DNA of 64,000 bases, taken from contig JAPPED010000018.1 of NCBI GenBank assembly GCA_028824295.1, positions 24,048 through 88,047 of the forward strand. Reading direction: 5' to 3'. The DNA is from Rhodospirillales bacterium (lineage in GTDB: Bacteria; Pseudomonadota; Alphaproteobacteria; TMED109). The translations under genes and the position numbers were made by a program. Below are positions 16,516 through 26,659 of the stretch, one piece after another. Each line of letters opens with the position of its first letter. Within the stretch, counting starts at the first letter, position 1. The notes beneath the pieces were generated by a model. That model was not told the DNA's origin, made no database searches, and was given only the letters and a program-made list of their open reading frames with translations.

Positions 16516-17463
16516 TTATCCATCGGAGGACAGCCAAGCCTTCCACTTGGCCTCGTTGTCCGCGAGCCACTTGGCCGCCGCGTCCGTGACTTCCATCTTG
16601 TCGATGTCCACCAGCTTGGCCATCACCGCGATGTCCAGATTGGTGAAGTTGATCCTCTGGACCACCGCGTAGGCGGCCGGATGCTTTTCAGGGAATTCGT
16701 TCCAGACACCAATCTTCAGGTAGCCGTCCTTCGGATTTCCGCAGTCGTGCGTGGTTTCGGGATTGATTCCCAACGCCGCATCTTCACGGCATCCTTCGAA
16801 GTACTCCGGAAATTCCACGAACTTCCCGTTATAGAGAGCCTCGATGAAATTCGGGGTCCAGTTGAAGAGGACGATCGGTCTTGACTTTTCGGATGCGATC
16901 GCGAGCTCTGCCCAAAGCGCGTCTGCGGAGCCGGCGTTGATCACGGCAAAGTTCATGCCCAGCCCTGCGACACGCTCGTCGTCTCCCTTGAGCCACTCGG
17001 CGGGACCGCCCAAGAAGCGCCCCTTCGGTGAAGTCTCGGAAGTGACGAAAAGTTCCGCACAATTGTTCAGGGCCTCCCAGTCGGGCAGACCCGGGCAGGC
17101 CTCTTCGACGTACGCGGGGTACCACCATTCCTCGCGCGTCAGGGCATCGTGCGTTGCCGCATCGATCACGCATCCCTTGGCAACCTGCTTCTCGAATGCG
17201 ACACCGAAGGCGCCCTGCCAAACCTCGTGCACTAGATCAACGTCGCCCTCGCACATGGCTTCGTAGACCGCGCCGCTGTCGGCCGGCACGTACTCGACCT
17301 CACTCCCGGCCGCCTCCAAGATGCGACCGACGACTTCTGCCCCGACCAGCTGGCTGGTCCAGTTGTGGAGCGGGATTCGAATTGGATCGTCGGCGTTCGC
17401 GGAACCCACGATCGCAAAAGACCAAACCAAGACGACACCGACTATTAGCTTACGGACAACCAT
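16516..17463 (-). CDS. proX: Glycine betaine ABC transporter substrate-binding protein
   Basis: Periplasmic receptor of the betaine importer (OpuAC/ProX family). The N-terminus MVVRKLIVGVVLVWSFAIVG ending SANA is a Sec signal peptide. The mature part has IRIPLHNWTSQLVGAEVVGRILE, GDVDLVHEVWQG and FNWTPNFIEAL; its many Trp and Tyr residues are typical of the aromatic cage that holds quaternary ammonium. KYL-type end AAKWLADNEAKWKAWL. Start set at 17463 because GGAGG lies 6 bp upstream; the frame opens further to 17490. 315 residues. Transcribed ahead of proVW but ends at its own terminator. Confidence 0.92.
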   Translation of the reverse strand: MVVRKLIVGVVLVWSFAIVGSANADDPIRIPLHNWTSQLVGAEVVGRILEAAGSEVEYVPADSGAVYEAMCEGDVDLVHEVWQGAFGVAFEKQVAKGCVIDAATHDALTREEWWYPAYVEEACPGLPDWEALNNCAELFVTSETSPKGRFLGGPAEWLKGDDERVAGLGMNFAVINAGSADALWAELAIASEKSRPIVLFNWTPNFIEALYNGKFVEFPEYFEGCREDAALGINPETTHDCGNPKDGYLKIGVWNEFPEKHPAAYAVVQRINFTNLDIAVMAKLVDIDKMEVTDAAAKWLADNEAKWKAWLSSDG

Positions 17464-17997
17464 GTCCATCCTCCCTTGCTGCCAGCGCATGCTTCAACCA
17501 TCGCGTCCAAGCGGTCCGTGATCGGGAGGCCTTGAAAAGCCGAAATCTCTCGTTCCATCGATCCGTCTGTCGTTAGCGGGCGTCAGCCATTCGCACAGCC
17601 CAGATCCCGCTGACCGACAATCAAGCGAAAAGACGTAGAAGTCGGCCTGAAACCAAATTCGCCTGGTCTCCAGTTCTCGATCGGATCGCCAGTGGGCGCG
17701 TGGCCCGTGCAATACGCACGGCAGCAAAGGGTACCAAAGGCACCCCTCGGTGGATATCCCACAATTGGATGACAAATCGTGCCTGCAGATCGAAATTGTA
17801 CGCTATTTCCGATGATTAGACCCCGAATACCTGACACGGTCCGGTCGTGCCGACCTGCCGCTTGGCCCGTCAGTCCCGACGGCTTCCGCTCATCCGGGCT
17901 CAAACCAGTTCGGCCGGTCTCGGATTGAAGGTTGCCCCGCTGGCCTAGTACGCGGAGCGGGTTTGACAAGTGATCGCAACAACCCAACATTGCAGGT
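17464..17997. other. Intergenic region between proX and erpA (divergent)
   Basis: About 530 bp between divergent genes. No ORF here looks like a protein. It should contain the osmotically regulated proX promoter and the erpA promoter; I could not pick out convincing −35/−10 pairs. The segment 17780–17825 is AT-richer than its surroundings. Confidence 0.4.
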
Positions 17998-18360
17998 ATG
18001 GATACTTCCGTCGAAGCGCCGATCCGGCTCACCGAGCGGGCCCGACAGCGGCTTTCCTTCATTCTGAGTCAGCCTGAGCTGGCCGCGAAATTCGTCAGGA
18101 TCGCCATTCAGGGCGGTGGCTGCTCCGGATTCTCTTACGACTTTTCGCTTGATGACGCGCTGGACGGACAGGACGATGTTGTCATCTCGCAACGGCCGGA
18201 CGGGACGGGTGCCGGCCTAGTGATCGATTCGATGTCGATGATCTACGTGGCAGGGAGCGAGATCGACTGGGTCGAAAGTCCCGGCGGCGCGATGTTCAAC
18301 ATCGAAAACCCCAACGCGACAGCGAGTTGTGGCTGCGGCACATCCTTCGCGATCGACTGA
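17998..18360 (+). CDS. erpA: A-type iron–sulfur carrier (ErpA/IscA/HesB family)
   Basis: Carries Fe–S clusters to apo-proteins. The 120-residue product has the three conserved cysteines: Cys42 in QGGGCSGFSY and Cys111/Cys113 in SCGCGTSF. The intervening VIDSMSMIYVAGSEIDWVE is the family core, and FNIENPNATASCGCG closes it. It is followed 9 bp later by xthA, an arrangement common in alphaproteobacteria, which favours the ErpA assignment over IscA; no isc or suf genes are nearby. Full length. Confidence 0.92.
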   Translation: MDTSVEAPIRLTERARQRLSFILSQPELAAKFVRIAIQGGGCSGFSYDFSLDDALDGQDDVVISQRPDGTGAGLVIDSMSMIYVAGSEIDWVESPGGAMFNIENPNATASCGCGTSFAID

Positions 18361-18369
18361 TCGCTCCAC

Positions 18370-19152
18370 ATGAAAATCGCCAGTTGGAACGTGAATTCGA
18401 TCCGGATTCGGATCGAACACGTAGCCGATTGGCTGCGCGACGCAGAGCCCGACGTACTCGCGTTGCAGGAGTTGAAGGCCACCAGCGAACAGGTGCCGGT
18501 CGACATGCTGGAAGCCTGCGGCTACACCGTGGCAGTGGCGGGCCAGAAAGGCTTCAACGGTGTTGCGCTGGTGTCCCGCTACCCCCTGGAGGACGTGGTT
18601 TCCGGGCTCCCCGGCAACGATCGCGACGACGCTGCCCGGTACATTGAGGCGTGGGTTGACGCGCCCGAAGGGCGCGGCGTTCGGGTGGGATGCATCTACC
18701 TGCCGAACGGCAACCCGGTCGAGAGTCCCAAGTTCCCTTACAAGCTGGACTGGATGGCGCACCTGCAGGTCCGGGCCCGGCGACTGTTGGAGCTCGAGGA
18801 GGCAGTCGTGCTCGCGGGCGACTTCAACGTCTGCCCGACCGACCGCGATCTGGCGGATCCGGCATCCATGCAGGATGATGCGCTGTGTCGCCCCGAATCA
18901 CGTGCGCGGTTCCGAAGCCTCCTGCACCTCGGCTACACCGACGCTTACCGGGACCTGCATCCGGACTCCGAGGAGGTGTACACGTATTGGGACTACGGGC
19001 GGGCGTTCGATGACAACCGAGGTCTCAGAATCGATCACTTGCTGCTCTCGCCGCAGGCGGCCGACCGGCTCGAGACGTGCGACGTCGATATCCGCCCGCG
19101 CACACGAAAACGCCCGTCGGATCACGCGCCAATCTGGTGCGCCCTTGCGTGA
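18370..19152 (+). CDS. xthA: Exodeoxyribonuclease III
   Basis: AP endonuclease and 3'-exonuclease of base excision repair. Complete endonuclease/exonuclease/phosphatase fold of 260 residues with ASWNVNSI (metal-site Asn), LQELKATS (metal Glu), GDFNVCPTDRDL (Asp/Asn of the active site), and the closing LRIDHLLLS and RPSDHAPIW (catalytic Asp-His). Starts 9 bp after erpA, so probably in one transcript. No unusual features. Confidence 0.95.
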   Translation: MKIASWNVNSIRIRIEHVADWLRDAEPDVLALQELKATSEQVPVDMLEACGYTVAVAGQKGFNGVALVSRYPLEDVVSGLPGNDRDDAARYIEAWVDAPEGRGVRVGCIYLPNGNPVESPKFPYKLDWMAHLQVRARRLLELEEAVVLAGDFNVCPTDRDLADPASMQDDALCRPESRARFRSLLHLGYTDAYRDLHPDSEEVYTYWDYGRAFDDNRGLRIDHLLLSPQAADRLETCDVDIRPRTRKRPSDHAPIWCALA

Positions 19153-19268
19153 GGAAATCGCCACCGTCCAGACAAACGGTGGGGTCGGACGGTCGAAGAC
19201 GGCGCTTCCGCTGTATTCTCGGGGCCGGCACACGCTAACCGGTGCCCGTTCCCAACTCCGGTAATTCC

Positions 19269-20669
19269 ATGACCAACCAGGCTCCCTCTTCGCCCGGAAC
19301 CATGTGGGGCGGCCGGTTCGATTCGGGACCGGTCGAGCTGATGCGGCGCATCAACGCCTCACACCCGTTCGACCGCAAACTCTGGCAGCAGGACATCCGG
19401 CAGTCGCGAGCGCACGCCGAGATGCTGAAGGACCGGGGACTGATCAGTGCGTCCGACCATCAGGCCATTCTGGACGGGCTGGCCCAGGTCGAGACCGAAA
19501 TCGCATCTGGAGCCTTCTCCTGGAGCGACGAACTCGAAGACATCCACATGCACGTGGAACACCGCCTGACGGAAATCTCCGGACCGGCCGGTAAGCGGCT
19601 GCACACTGCGCGTTCGCGCAACGACCAGGTGGCGACCTCCATGCGATTGTGGGTACGCGACACGCTCGACCAGCTTGATGCTGGCCTGCGCGCCCTGCAG
19701 TCGGCACTGCTCGATCACGCCGACCGGCACGCCGGCTCGGTCATGCCGGGGTTCACGCATCTCCAGCCGGCCCAGCCGGTCACGCTCGGCCACCACCTGC
19801 TCGCGTACGTCGAGATGCTGGATAGGGACCGAGGACGGATCCGCGATGCACGCGACCGGCTGAACGAATGTCCGCTTGGATCGGCAGCATTGGCCGGCAC
19901 GCCGTTTCCCATTGACCGTGAGGAAACGGCGCAAGCGCTCGGCTTCCGACAGCCCATGCGGAATTCGATCGACGCGGTCTCCGACCGTGACTTCGTGCTG
20001 GAAGTCCTGTCGGCGGCCGTCATCGCTGCCGTGCACCTGTCACGTCTGGCCGAGGAGCTGGTGCTGTGGTCCACGCCGGCGTTCGGCTTTGTCTCGCTGC
20101 CAGACGCGTTCTCGACCGGATCGTCGATCATGCCGCAGAAGCGGAATCCGGACGCGGCGGAGCTTGTACGCGGCAAGACGGGACGGATTCTCGGCGCGTT
20201 CGTGGCCATCGCCACGGTTCTCAAGGCCCTGCCGCTTGCCTACGCAAAGGACCTCCAAGAGGACAAGGAACCCCTGTTCGACGCGGCCGATGCGCTGGCG
20301 GTGTCGGTGGCCGCGCTGACCGGGATGATCGAAGCCCTGTCGTTCAACACCACCGCCATGCGGGCGATGGCAGAGGTCGGACATCCCACAGCCACCGACC
20401 TGGCAGATTGGCTGGTCGGCCAGGCCGAGATGCCGTTCCGGGACGCCCACGCGGCCGCCGGACGCGCCGTCAGGCTGGCGGAGGAGCGGAGCTGCCGGCT
20501 CGACGAGTTGTCCCTGGCCGACCTTCAGTCGGTGGTTCCCGAAGCGAACGCCGACGTGTTCAACGTGCTCGGCATCGAAGCATCGCTGGGCCGCCGCACC
20601 AGCGCCGGGGGAGCAGCCCCGGACCTAGTCCGCTCCGCCGTGGCGGCAGCGCGGACGAGGCTCCAGTGA
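19269..20669 (+). CDS. argH: Argininosuccinate lyase
   Basis: Last step of arginine synthesis: argininosuccinate to arginine and fumarate. [10 protein letters not shown] at the N-terminus, [34 protein letters not shown] and the fumarase/aspartase superfamily signature [12 protein letters not shown] (with the catalytic Ser loop) are intact. 466 residues from the ATG at 19269; the frame is open to 19242 but those codons look like leader. The stop overlaps the lptM start (GTGA), starting the conserved run argH–lptM–lysA. Confidence 0.96.
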   Translation: MTNQAPSSPGTMWGGRFDSGPVELMRRINASHPFDRKLWQQDIRQSRAHAEMLKDRGLISASDHQAILDGLAQVETEIASGAFSWSDELEDIHMHVEHRLTEISGPAGKRLHTARSRNDQVATSMRLWVRDTLDQLDAGLRALQSALLDHADRHAGSVMPGFTHLQPAQPVTLGHHLLAYVEMLDRDRGRIRDARDRLNECPLGSAALAGTPFPIDREETAQALGFRQPMRNSIDAVSDRDFVLEVLSAAVIAAVHLSRLAEELVLWSTPAFGFVSLPDAFSTGSSIMPQKRNPDAAELVRGKTGRILGAFVAIATVLKALPLAYAKDLQEDKEPLFDAADALAVSVAALTGMIEALSFNTTAMRAMAEVGHPTATDLADWLVGQAEMPFRDAHAAAGRAVRLAEERSCRLDELSLADLQSVVPEANADVFNVLGIEASLGRRTSAGGAAPDLVRSAVAAARTRLQ

Positions 20670-20809
20670 CCTGGCTGTCCGCCGTGTTCGGCATCGCCTT
20701 GCTGTTGCTGTCCGGTTGCGGCAGAGCGGGCGACCTGGTCCGACCTCAAGGCAGTGAGCACGATCCCGCCCCGCCGGGGCTGGAAACCGATCCGCCGTAC
20801 CAGTTCTGA
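20666..20809 (+). CDS. lptM: Small lipoprotein LptM (YifL-like)
   Basis: A 47-residue lipoprotein that assists maturation of the LptD–LptE lipopolysaccharide translocon in enterobacteria. The signal [16 protein letters not shown] ends in a good lipobox (LSGC, Cys18), followed at once by GRAGDLVRP, the GxxGxLxxP phrase that defines this family, and a short Pro-rich tail. GTG start overlaps the argH stop. Position between argH and lysA is the usual one in alphaproteobacteria. Too small for most gene finders. The LptD role is family knowledge. Confidence 0.85.
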   Translation: MTWLSAVFGIALLLLSGCGRAGDLVRPQGSEHDPAPPGLETDPPYQF

Positions 20810-20814
20810 TTCCC

Positions 20815-22098
20815 GTGCATCATTTTCACTACGACGAGGCAGGAATCCTGTGCGCGGAAGGCGTGCCATTGCCGGATATTGCCCGCGAAGTCGGGACCCC
20901 GGTCTATGTCTATGCAGCGGCAACGCTGCGCCGTCATTACGGCGTCTTTCGGGATGCGCTCGACGGTCTGGATTCGTTGATCGCGTACTCCCTCAAGGCA
21001 AATCCCAACCTGTCGGTATTGCGGCTGCTGGCCGATCTCGGCGCCGGCGCCGACGTGGTGTCTGGCGGCGAACTGGACCGGGCTAGGCGGGCAGGGATTC
21101 CAAGCGAGCGCATCGTGTTTTCCGGGGTCGGCAAGACGGAGAGCGAAATCGGCGAGGCGGTGGCCACGGAGATCCTCCAGTTCAATGTCGAATCCGACGC
21201 CGAACTCGAGGTCATCAATCGCGTTGCCTGCGAGGCCAACCGGAGCGCCCCGATCGCCTTCCGGGTCAACCCGGACGTTACGGCGGGCGGCCACGAGAAA
21301 ATCGCCACCGGCCATAGACACACCAAGTTCGGCGTGCCGATCACGCGATCGCGCGAACTGTACGCCAAGGCGCGAGAGATGCCGGGCATCGTGGTGACCG
21401 GGATCGACGTGCACATCGGGTCGCAGATCCTTGACGTGGTCCCGTTCCGTTCGGCGTTTCGTGCGGTGGCCGAACTCGCCGGTAACCTGCGGGTCGACGG
21501 GCACGACATCCGGATCATCGACGTCGGCGGTGGCATCGGCATTCCCTACGGAGATCAGCCGGGCCTCGCGCTCCGGACGTACGCCGACGCGGTACGCGAC
21601 ACGCTGGGAACGGGCACCCGACTCGTCTTCGAGCCCGGCCGACTGATTGTCGGCAACGCCGGGATGCTGTTGTCCTCCGTGCTCTATATGAAGGAGGACT
21701 CCGAGCGCCGATTCGTCATCCTCGATGCCGCCATGAACGATCTCTTGCGTCCCACCCTGTACGGTGCCCATCATCAGCCGGTCGCGGTAACGAAGCCCGG
21801 GGCACGGGCGAGCCAGCACCCGTGTGACCTGGTAGGGCCAGTCTGCGAATCCGGAGATGTTTTCGCGGAAGGCGCACTCATGCCACCGCTTGCACCCGGT
21901 GACCTTGTGGCGTTCAGCACCGCCGGTGCCTACGGAGCTGTCATGGCGTCCGAGTACAATTCCCGTCCACTCGTCCCCGAGGTCATGGTTTCCGGTAACC
22001 GTTTCGGAGTCATCCGCAGGCGTCCCACCCGCGAGGAATCACTGTCGCTCGAGGTGCCGTTCAGCGCCGCGCCCGCCACAGCCGATTGCAGTCCATGA
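20815..22098 (+). CDS. lysA: Diaminopimelate decarboxylase
   Basis: PLP enzyme that makes L-lysine from meso-diaminopimelate. PLP Lys61 lies in AYSLKANPN; GADVVSGGEL, GIDVHIGSQ, DVGGGIGIPY, EPGRLIVGNAG, PVCESGDVF (active-site Cys) and AGAYGAVMASEYNSRP are all in place. 427 residues from the GTG at 20815, 5 bp after lptM. The end overlaps the TIG02302-type membrane protein (ATGA), so the run argH–lptM–lysA–TIGR02302 is one probable operon. Confidence 0.96.
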   Translation: MHHFHYDEAGILCAEGVPLPDIAREVGTPVYVYAAATLRRHYGVFRDALDGLDSLIAYSLKANPNLSVLRLLADLGAGADVVSGGELDRARRAGIPSERIVFSGVGKTESEIGEAVATEILQFNVESDAELEVINRVACEANRSAPIAFRVNPDVTAGGHEKIATGHRHTKFGVPITRSRELYAKAREMPGIVVTGIDVHIGSQILDVVPFRSAFRAVAELAGNLRVDGHDIRIIDVGGGIGIPYGDQPGLALRTYADAVRDTLGTGTRLVFEPGRLIVGNAGMLLSSVLYMKEDSERRFVILDAAMNDLLRPTLYGAHHQPVAVTKPGARASQHPCDLVGPVCESGDVFAEGALMPPLAPGDLVAFSTAGAYGAVMASEYNSRPLVPEVMVSGNRFGVIRRRPTREESLSLEVPFSAAPATADCSP

Positions 22099-24536
22099 AC
22101 CAGCTTTCCACCCTGCCCAGTGGCATTGCCTCTCGCGTTGCCGTGTCGCGGGCCCTGCTCTGGATCGAACGCGCCGTACCGGCCTTCCTGCCGGCAGCGC
22201 TGATCGTTGCCGCGTTCATTGTCCTCAGCCTGTTCGGACTGTGGACCGCGCTTCCGGGCTGGCTCCACCTGCTACTGCTGATCACGTTTGCCGCCGGCCT
22301 GCTGTTGGCGGTCGGGCGCGCGATCCTTGGACTGCGCTATCCGAGCGCCGCGGAGGGCATCCGAAGGCTGGAGCGCACGAACAACGCGCCGCACCGGCCC
22401 GTGACGACGCTGGTCGACCCGCCGGCCGCGTTGATCGATTCGGCCCGAAGAGCGTGGTCCCTGCACCTCGAGCGCACCCTCATCCGAGCCCGACGGCTCC
22501 GGCTCCGTGGTCCCCGGCAGCTGTTTGTGCGCGGTGACCCGCTGGCCCTGCGCTGGGCCCTGGCAATCCTTCTCGTTGCTGGATTCGCCGCCTTCGGCAA
22601 CGAGACAGCGGCGCGCGTGGCCGACGCGTTCCAACCGAACTTCTCCAGACCCAGCGCCGTGCCCGGAACACTGACCGCCTGGGTGGCGCCACCGGGCTAC
22701 ACCGCCTTGCCGTCCATACCGCTCGAAGCCGGCCCCGGCGGCGTCGACGGCGCCGTTGTCGAGGTGCCGGACGGCAGTGTGCTCCTGGTCCGCGTGCACG
22801 GCGGATCGGGAGAATCCGAAGCAGAGACGGCTGCCGGGGCCCAGCTCTCCTTTGTCCAGCTGGATGCCGCCAACGCCGCGCTCGAGGTGCCGATCGACGA
22901 TGGCGGCCCGGTAACGATCCGCCAAGGATCAGAGATCCTGGCCCACTGGGTGTTTGAGGTCAGCCCCGATGAAGCGCCGGAGGCCCGGTTCGCCCACCCG
23001 CCATCCGGAACCGCGCGCGGCTCGCTGCAGCTTGACGTCGCTGCCAGTGACGACTACGGGGTCCGGTCGCTGGAGACGGTGATCCGCTGGCACGGAGAGG
23101 AAGCCGTCGCCGCCGAGGGACCCATTCAGCTCGAACTCCCCGTCTCCTCGCGGCGCGCTCGCGAGATCGAGCATGTCACCTATCACGACCTCGCGTCGCA
23201 TATCTGGGCCGGCGAACCGGTACAGATGGAACTTGCCGCCACCGACGCGCGTGGCCAGACCGGTACCGACACCGTCGAGACCAGGCTTCCCGCGCGCCGT
23301 TTCGACCATCCGATCGCCGCCACCATCATCACCGAACGCAAGAAATTCGCCTTCGAACAGGCGCCTCGACGACTCGTTGGTCAAAATCTGAAAGCGCTGG
23401 CAGCTGCCGGCGCCACCTACGGCGATGTGTCTCGGGTTCGCGACGCACTCGTCGAGGCCGCCGCCCTGGTGTCCGGGGAGCCCGCGCCGGAAACGCGCCG
23501 ACGTGCCATCGACCTTCTGTGGGAGGCGGCGGTGTGGGTTGAAGAGGGAACCTTCGCCCAAGCGGACGCAGCGTTCCGGGATGCCCAGGACCAGCTCGCC
23601 GAGGCCTTGCGTCAGGACAGCCGGCCCGAGGCGCTCGAGCAGCTGCTCTCCGACCTCGGCGAGAACCTGATGGACTATCTCGAGGAAATGGAAGAGGCCT
23701 TCCCGCCGCCGGATCAAGGCGAGGAATCCGGGGCTTCGGTACCGGGCGGCTTCGATGCGGACCAGAACGCCACCCGCCGTGAACTTCAGGACAAGGTGGA
23801 TGAAATCGTGGATCTCGCCACGACCGGGGCCCCGGAAGAAGCGGAAGACGCCCTCGATGACCTGCGCGACATCACCGAGAACATGGAACGCGCCGGCGAG
23901 CGGATGCTTGCAGAGTCGGACCAGCGGCTCGACCAGCGGCAGGCGATGATGCAGCAGATGCAGGAGATGATGGAGCAGCAGGAACAGCTGATGGAGCAGA
24001 GCTTCTACCAGTCCGCCCGGGCCGGTGTTGCCGATCAGAAGTCGCCGGGATCAGGGAGTTTTGACCCTCCGGAAGACCGCCAGAACCGGCTCCGCCGGGA
24101 ACTCGGCGAGATGATGCGGCGGCTCGGGGAAGAAGGCGAGGAGATCCCGTCCGAACTGGGTGAGGCGGAACAGGCGATGCGGCAAGCTGCTCAGGAATTG
24201 CAGCGCAGTCGGCCCGGGCAGGCCTCCGAAGCCCAGGGGAAAGCGATCGATCTTCTCCGCCTGGGGTACGAACAGGTCCGGCCCATGCCGGGCGGGCTGG
24301 GCCCCAGCCAGGTAGCCGGCGAGCGGCCGGGTGAACACAACCGACAGTCGCGCGACCCGCTCGGACGCGTGCCGCCCGGTGACGGTGCTTCCCCCACCGG
24401 CGACGTGGGCATCCCGAAGAAGCTCGAACGGCGGCGGGCGCGCGAGATCGTCGAGGAACTCCGGCTACGCGCAGGTGACGCCACCCGGCCGGAGCTCGAC
24501 CGCGACTACGCGACGCGTCTCCTCGACTGGTATTGA
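22095..24536 (+). CDS. TIGR02302/DUF4175 family membrane protein
   Basis: A large alphaproteobacterial protein of unknown function (813 residues from ATG 22095; a TTG at 22086 is less likely). Three hydrophobic helices lie in the first about 190 residues (FLPAALIVAAFIVLSLFGLW; LLLLITFAAGLLLAVGRAIL; WALAILLVAGFAAFG). A large, probably periplasmic, beta-rich region follows (PPGYTALPSIP, ASDDYGVRSLETV). Then comes a charged coiled-coil half, with a striking Met/Gln-rich segment around residues 618–645 (QAMMQQMQEMMEQQEQLMEQ), and EIPSELGEAEQAMRQAAQEL. The C-terminus KKLERRRAREIVEELRLRAG ending RLLDWY is typical of the family. ATGA overlap with lysA. Confidence 0.88.
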   Translation: MNQLSTLPSGIASRVAVSRALLWIERAVPAFLPAALIVAAFIVLSLFGLWTALPGWLHLLLLITFAAGLLLAVGRAILGLRYPSAAEGIRRLERTNNAPHRPVTTLVDPPAALIDSARRAWSLHLERTLIRARRLRLRGPRQLFVRGDPLALRWALAILLVAGFAAFGNETAARVADAFQPNFSRPSAVPGTLTAWVAPPGYTALPSIPLEAGPGGVDGAVVEVPDGSVLLVRVHGGSGESEAETAAGAQLSFVQLDAANAALEVPIDDGGPVTIRQGSEILAHWVFEVSPDEAPEARFAHPPSGTARGSLQLDVAASDDYGVRSLETVIRWHGEEAVAAEGPIQLELPVSSRRAREIEHVTYHDLASHIWAGEPVQMELAATDARGQTGTDTVETRLPARRFDHPIAATIITERKKFAFEQAPRRLVGQNLKALAAAGATYGDVSRVRDALVEAAALVSGEPAPETRRRAIDLLWEAAVWVEEGTFAQADAAFRDAQDQLAEALRQDSRPEALEQLLSDLGENLMDYLEEMEEAFPPPDQGEESGASVPGGFDADQNATRRELQDKVDEIVDLATTGAPEEAEDALDDLRDITENMERAGERMLAESDQRLDQRQAMMQQMQEMMEQQEQLMEQSFYQSARAGVADQKSPGSGSFDPPEDRQNRLRRELGEMMRRLGEEGEEIPSELGEAEQAMRQAAQELQRSRPGQASEAQGKAIDLLRLGYEQVRPMPGGLGPSQVAGERPGEHNRQSRDPLGRVPPGDGASPTGDVGIPKKLERRRAREIVEELRLRAGDATRPELDRDYATRLLDWY

Positions 24537-24588
24537 GTTCAAGGCGTAGCCCGGCTGCACGGACCCCGCCGCGGCCCTGACAAGGCGG

Positions 24589-25728
24589 CTACGAGGAGCC
24601 GTCCTCGGCGAATGCGCGGGGACCGCTGCCGTGCGGGAACAGTCGCGTGACGTGCCCCATCTTTCGACCGGGCCGGCTGATCTTCTTGCCATAGAGATGC
24701 AGGCGGACGCTGCCGTCCCCCAGATAGCGGCTCCAGGCCTCCACGTCGTTCCCGATCATGTTTTCCATCACTGCATCGTGCAGCCGGTCCACGCTCCCCA
24801 GCGGAAGTCCGCAGCACACCCGGACCTGCTGCTCGAACTGACTGGTCTCCGCCGCATCGATCGTCCAGTGTCCCGAGTTGTGCGGGCGGGGGGCAATTTC
24901 GTTGACGACAACGCCGCCGTCCGCCAGCACGAACATCTCCACGGCGAGCACGCCGACGCAGTCCAGTTCGCGGACCACCGTGCGGGCCGCCGAAACTGCG
25001 GCGTCCGCCGTGGCCCGGGAAATCAGCGCCGGCACGATGGACGTCCGAAGAATGCCACCGGCATGCCGGTTCTCAGCCGGCTCGTAGGCTGCTTCCTCCC
25101 CATCCTGCGAACGGGCAATGATCACCGACACCTCACACGCGAAGTCGATCCAGCGTTCCAGGACGACTGGTACGTGCCCCAGGCGTTCCCAAGCCGCCGA
25201 TAGGTCGTGCGCTGACTTGACCCGCACTTGGCCTTTTCCGTCATAGCCTTCTCGGCGGGTCTTGAGAACCGCCGGAAATCCAACCTCGGTCGCGAGTTGA
25301 AGTTCCTCAGGGTTCTCGATTCCGCGGAACGGGGCGACCGGTAGGGCTGCCTTAGAAAGGAAGTTCTTTTCGGCGAGTCGGTCCTGCGCGATTGCGAGCA
25401 CGTTGGGGCCCGGACGGACCGCGACCCGTTCGGCAACGACCTTGGCTGCAGCGAGGGGAACGTTCTCAAATTCGTACGTGACGACCTGAACGGAGTTGGC
25501 AAAGCGCTCGAGAGCAGCCTGGTCGGAGAACGAGGCGACGGTGACGGCGGCTGCGACCTCTCCTGCCGGTGTGTGCTGCTGGTCAGTGAATACGTGCGTG
25601 CGATAACCCATGCGGGCGGCAGCCATGGCCATCATCCGGCCGAGCTGCCCGCCGCCCATGAGGCCGAGGGTTGAACCCGGCGGTCGGTGGAGTTCCGGAA
25701 CTGAGGAGAAGCGGAGTGGCCGATTCAC
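24589..25728 (-). CDS. purK: 5-(carboxyamino)imidazole ribonucleotide synthase
   Basis: ATP-dependent carboxylation of AIR in purine synthesis. ATP-grasp protein of 379 residues: [16 protein letters not shown] at the N-terminus, [27 protein letters not shown] (ATP loop), [22 protein letters not shown] (metal ligands Glu/Asn) and LHLYGKK. Start is the GTG at 25728, whose GTGA overlaps the purE stop, so PurE and PurK are coupled; the frame open to 25779 lies inside purE. Product passes to PurE. Confidence 0.95.
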   Translation of the reverse strand: MNRPLRFSSVPELHRPPGSTLGLMGGGQLGRMMAMAAARMGYRTHVFTDQQHTPAGEVAAAVTVASFSDQAALERFANSVQVVTYEFENVPLAAAKVVAERVAVRPGPNVLAIAQDRLAEKNFLSKAALPVAPFRGIENPEELQLATEVGFPAVLKTRREGYDGKGQVRVKSAHDLSAAWERLGHVPVVLERWIDFACEVSVIIARSQDGEEAAYEPAENRHAGGILRTSIVPALISRATADAAVSAARTVVRELDCVGVLAVEMFVLADGGVVVNEIAPRPHNSGHWTIDAAETSQFEQQVRVCCGLPLGSVDRLHDAVMENMIGNDVEAWSRYLGDGSVRLHLYGKKISRPGRKMGHVTRLFPHGSGPRAFAEDGSS

Positions 25729-26225
25729 GCCCCGTCGTCCGGCTCGTGCGCCACGCTCTCGGTCTGAGTGTTCCGCCAAGCCCGAAGCTTTTCTTCCAGT
25801 TCTGCATCGGTGCCGCTGAGGACGGCGACCGCAAGCAGGGCGGCGTTGATGGCACCGGCCTTGCCGACGGCCAGTGTCCCGACCGGTATTCCCGCCGGCA
25901 TCTGGACGATCGAGAGCAGGCTGTCGACACCGTTGCCGAAAGCCGTCGGAATGGGAACGGCAAACACAGGGACCGTCGTCATCGCCGCCGTCATGCCAGG
26001 CAAGTGCGCCGCCCCGCCGGCACCGGCGATCACGACTGCGAGACCGCGGTCACGCGCCGTGCGGGCGTATTCATAGAGACGTTCCGGAGTGCGATGCGCG
26101 GAAATGATCCGTCGCTCGTGCGGAACGCCGAACTTCTCCAACAGTTCCGCAGCGTGCTGCAGTATGGGCCAGTCGGACTGGCTGCCCATGATGACCCCGA
26201 CCTTGGGAAGCTGCCCGCCAGCCAT
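25725..26225 (-). CDS. purE: N5-carboxyaminoimidazole ribonucleotide mutase
   Basis: Class I PurE, converting N5-CAIR to [17 protein letters not shown], the catalytic His of [31 protein letters not shown] and [19 protein letters not shown] are intact; 166 residues. A strong GGGAGG Shine–Dalgarno precedes the ATG. Followed by purK with a GTGA overlap. Confidence 0.96.
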   Translation of the reverse strand: MAGGQLPKVGVIMGSQSDWPILQHAAELLEKFGVPHERRIISAHRTPERLYEYARTARDRGLAVVIAGAGGAAHLPGMTAAMTTVPVFAVPIPTAFGNGVDSLLSIVQMPAGIPVGTLAVGKAGAINAALLAVAVLSGTDAELEEKLRAWRNTQTESVAHEPDDGA

Positions 26226-26302
26226 AGTCCCTCCCTTCTAACCACCGTCTTCCGGGAGCGTCACGAGCAGCCCCCCCGTGAAGCAGTCAACCGTCAACAA
26301 CC

Positions 26303-26500
26303 TCAGGCGATGATGTCTGGAGGCGTGCGTTCGAAGGCCGCAATCCGGTCCATAACATTGCGTTTTTCTTCCCGCAATCGCCGTATTTCGGCGAAATCGC
26401 TGACCGCGCCCCTCGATTGTTCCGAAATTAGGCGATCGAGTTCTTCTGATCGCTCGCGCAGCGCAGCCAACTCGTCTGCATGATCTGTACTGCTGCTCAT
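26303..26500 (-). CDS. DUF465 family small coiled-coil protein
   Basis: A 65-residue helical protein of unknown function (YdcH-like). HADELAALRERSEELDRLIS forms one amphipathic helix and DFAEIRRLREEKRNVMDRI a second, with the loop between, as in DUF465 hairpins. The ATG at 26500 is preceded by GGGAG at a proper distance; longer frames to 26725 have no family similarity. It lies upstream of purE on the same strand, about 80 bp away, and divergent from pyrD. Confidence 0.78.
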   Translation of the reverse strand: MSSSTDHADELAALRERSEELDRLISEQSRGAVSDFAEIRRLREEKRNVMDRIAAFERTPPDIIA

Positions 26501-26659
26501 ACGCTTCGTCTCCCTTTGCAGGGCTCTGCAAATTGTATACCAGAGCGTCGGACTCCGGTTTGCGATCCCGCCGTGAATTCGTGCTATGCAGGGAAACGTG
26601 CCGGGCCCGAGTGCGGTTGAACAGCTGATGGCAGTAATTCGCGGCGGGACAGTGGAATC

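Noticed and set aside
24546..24592. GTAGCC/GGCTAC stem between TIGR02302 and purK as a terminator
   Set aside because: Short arms, loop near 35 nt and no T-run; too weak to annotate.
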